A stretch of DNA of 64,000 bases from Mesobacillus harenae (GTDB lineage: Bacteria; Bacillota; Bacilli; Bacillales; Cytobacillaceae). The notes under the pieces are model-generated. The model had not been told where the DNA came from, did no database searches, and was given only the letters and a program-made list of their open reading frames with translations. The stretch covers positions 116,295 through 180,294 of the forward strand of contig NZ_JABUNR010000010.1 in the NCBI RefSeq assembly GCF_013343715.1. Direction: 5' to 3'. Positions 62,981 through 64,000 of the stretch are shown here, piece after piece (the stretch's first letter is position 1; each line of letters begins with the position of its first letter). A program made the position numbers and the translations under genes.

Positions 62981-63547
62981 TTATTCTGCTCTCAATTCAT
63001 CATGCAAACTGCCGATACGTGGATGAGGGCGCCCTGAACTAGCCGCTACACAAATAACCACAATTTCGTCTGGAAATGGTGCATCTGGGATACGAACTTC
63101 CAATGTCTGGTGATGAGACCGGATCTTCACATCGGTTTTGTGTTTCAAAGCCAAGTCTATTGATGCTCCGGTCATCCCCCTTTTCTCTGAAGAAGGCAGA
63201 AGACTTATCCCCTTAACAAGTTGCCTAAAAGGATTTCCGAATTTCAGACTATGAATAATTGCTGATGCATGTTCAATTTCTCCACTTATTCCGACAAGTG
63301 CTCCTTTTCCGTATGCTTCAACTTCCTCACCTAGGGCCTCAACTGCTTCCCTTCCTAACAATTCTCCTAAAATTGCACAATGAGAATCAATCAGTTCACT
63401 TAAATCTTCCTGGAAAGGTTTATTTGCATAAGGGTTTTTTACTACTGCCAATGCTGTTGCTATTTTCAGAGGTTTCTCAAGTGGTTTTCCACCCTCTATA
63501 TATATTTTTTCTACATAGGTTACTATTTTCCTAATACTAACTTCCAC
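62981..63547 (-). CDS. DUF1185 (amino acid synthesis family) protein
   Basis: The protein has 188 aa from a GTG at 63547 with GGGAGGG 7 nt upstream. The sequence VSIRKIVTYVEKIYIEGGK, AVVKNPYA, GKGALVGISGEIEHASAIIH and RMTG-like KRGMTGASIDLALKHK is the DUF1185 pattern. The family is structurally related to amino acid synthesis proteins but its reaction is unknown; it often accompanies catabolic oxygenases. Confidence 0.82.
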   Translation of the reverse strand: MEVSIRKIVTYVEKIYIEGGKPLEKPLKIATALAVVKNPYANKPFQEDLSELIDSHCAILGELLGREAVEALGEEVEAYGKGALVGISGEIEHASAIIHSLKFGNPFRQLVKGISLLPSSEKRGMTGASIDLALKHKTDVKIRSHHQTLEVRIPDAPFPDEIVVICVAASSGRPHPRIGSLHDELRAE

Positions 63548-63565
63548 TAAAATCCCTCCCATTAA

Positions 63566-64000
63566 TTAGGAATGAGCGAATTCCTGTTTTTCAAGTTCAG
63601 CCTCCAATGAATAGCTATCCAAACACTCTTGAACTAGGTGATCTGCTTCCTCAAAACCATAATTTCTAAAGGCCTGCCCCTTGACAACGAAGGGAGGTCC
63701 TCCATAAAATCTCTCATACTGCTGATGACGTCCTGCAAATTCTGATCCGATAATATCCCATGCTAATTTGTAAAGCTGCACCCTTTGTTCAGCCGGGACT
63801 CCTGGTGATTGGACATAGCGCTTGATATCCTTTGCCGTCTCTTCATTAACAAAGTCTTTGTAAGAGGATGGCAATTGGATTAAGCCGCCGCCCGCTAATT
63901 CTCTGGCAATTTCTAAAACACTATTGTTGATTTCCGGCTGCATCGCCATCGCACTATACAAAAACCTCGGATTTGGTACATAAACTCCATTTTGATTCGG
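63566..64000 (-). CDS. 4-hydroxyphenylacetate 3-monooxygenase-like (HpaB family) C-terminus, 5' end outside window
   Basis: About 145 C-terminal residues are visible and the frame stays open to the right edge (PNQNGVYVPNPRFLYSAMAM). The C-terminal HpaB domain is recognised from GGGLIQLPSSYKDF, then GRHQQYERFYGGPPFVVKGQAFRNYGFEEADHLVQECL. These flavin-dependent enzymes hydroxylate aromatic rings (or act on dehydratase-type CoA substrates) using reduced FAD from a separate reductase. Operon partners downstream are DUF1185, GabD-like and FAD synthetase. Confidence 0.85.
   Translation of the reverse strand, partial: PNQNGVYVPNPRFLYSAMAMQPEINNSVLEIARELAGGGLIQLPSSYKDFVNEETAKDIKRYVQSPGVPAEQRVQLYKLAWDIIGSEFAGRHQQYERFYGGPPFVVKGQAFRNYGFEEADHLVQECLDSYSLEAELEKQEFAHS

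Overview
The window is from a low-GC, endospore-forming member of the Bacillaceae. This rests on a cotJABC spore-coat operon, Bacillus-type small proteins (YpbS/DUF2533, YkvR/DUF3219, DUF1292), a glgBCDAP operon in the B. subtilis order, a T-box in front of proBA, AAGGAGG-type ribosome binding sites and sigma-A promoters. No rRNA, tRNA, CRISPR array or insertion sequence was seen.

Layout. (1) 1-5509 is a reactive-sulfur (persulfide) locus: a TusA-like carrier, CstR, a membrane-anchored rhodanese-like protein, a methyltransferase, a rhodanese/metallo-beta-lactamase persulfide dioxygenase, a DUF302 protein and a CoA-disulfide reductase-rhodanese fusion. Five TACCC-N4-GGGTA-type palindromes lie in front of four of these genes, so the set looks like one CstR regulon. 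(2) 5578-14124 holds ordinary chromosomal genes (NUDIX, YpbS, LLM oxidoreductase, YkvR, TrhO, GNAT, cotJABC, CorA-type transporter), interrupted by a 52-bp tandem palindromic repeat array at 7076-7545. (3) 14187-32855 is a run of 14 minus-strand genes that forms one apparent operon: a DUF3800 protein, an acidic protein, two PIN-kinase fusion proteins each followed by a vWA protein, a PP2C phosphatase, a polytopic membrane protein, two divergent J-domain/TPR proteins, a CbbX/SpoVK-type AAA ATPase, a protein with a GrpE-like C-terminus, an Hsp70 and a TPR membrane protein. This is the best candidate for an unusual system: it joins a TerY-P-like signalling triad (vWA, kinase, PP2C) to a dedicated Hsp70/J/GrpE set and putative PIN nucleases. 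(4) 33141-43539 holds two secreted hydrolases, a PstS-like membrane protein, flavin reductases, a quinone-response ring-cleaving dioxygenase with an MhqR-type operator, a DJ-1 protein and a pentapeptide-repeat protein. (5) 43703-47500 is T-box-proB-proA-ilvE. (6) 47662-47973 is a thioredoxin whose first active-site Cys codon is TGA, followed at 18 nt by a hairpin with a GGUC loop, which makes it a candidate selenoprotein. (7) 48013-51403 encodes a methyltransferase, a methylmalonate-semialdehyde dehydrogenase and an iron alcohol dehydrogenase. (8) 52236-60147 is the glycogen operon with a cre-like site upstream. (9) 60882-64000 is the distal part of a catabolic operon: an HpaB-type flavin monooxygenase (cut by the window edge), a DUF1185 protein, an aldehyde dehydrogenase and a stand-alone FAD synthetase domain.

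The sulfur locus should keep cellular persulfide low: persulfide is oxidised or passed along carriers, and CstR derepresses the genes when persulfide rises. The 14-gene operon could sense damage through its chaperones and vWA proteins and gate PIN nuclease activity by phosphorylation; that function is inference. All calls come from reading the sequence and recalled family features. No database search was run.
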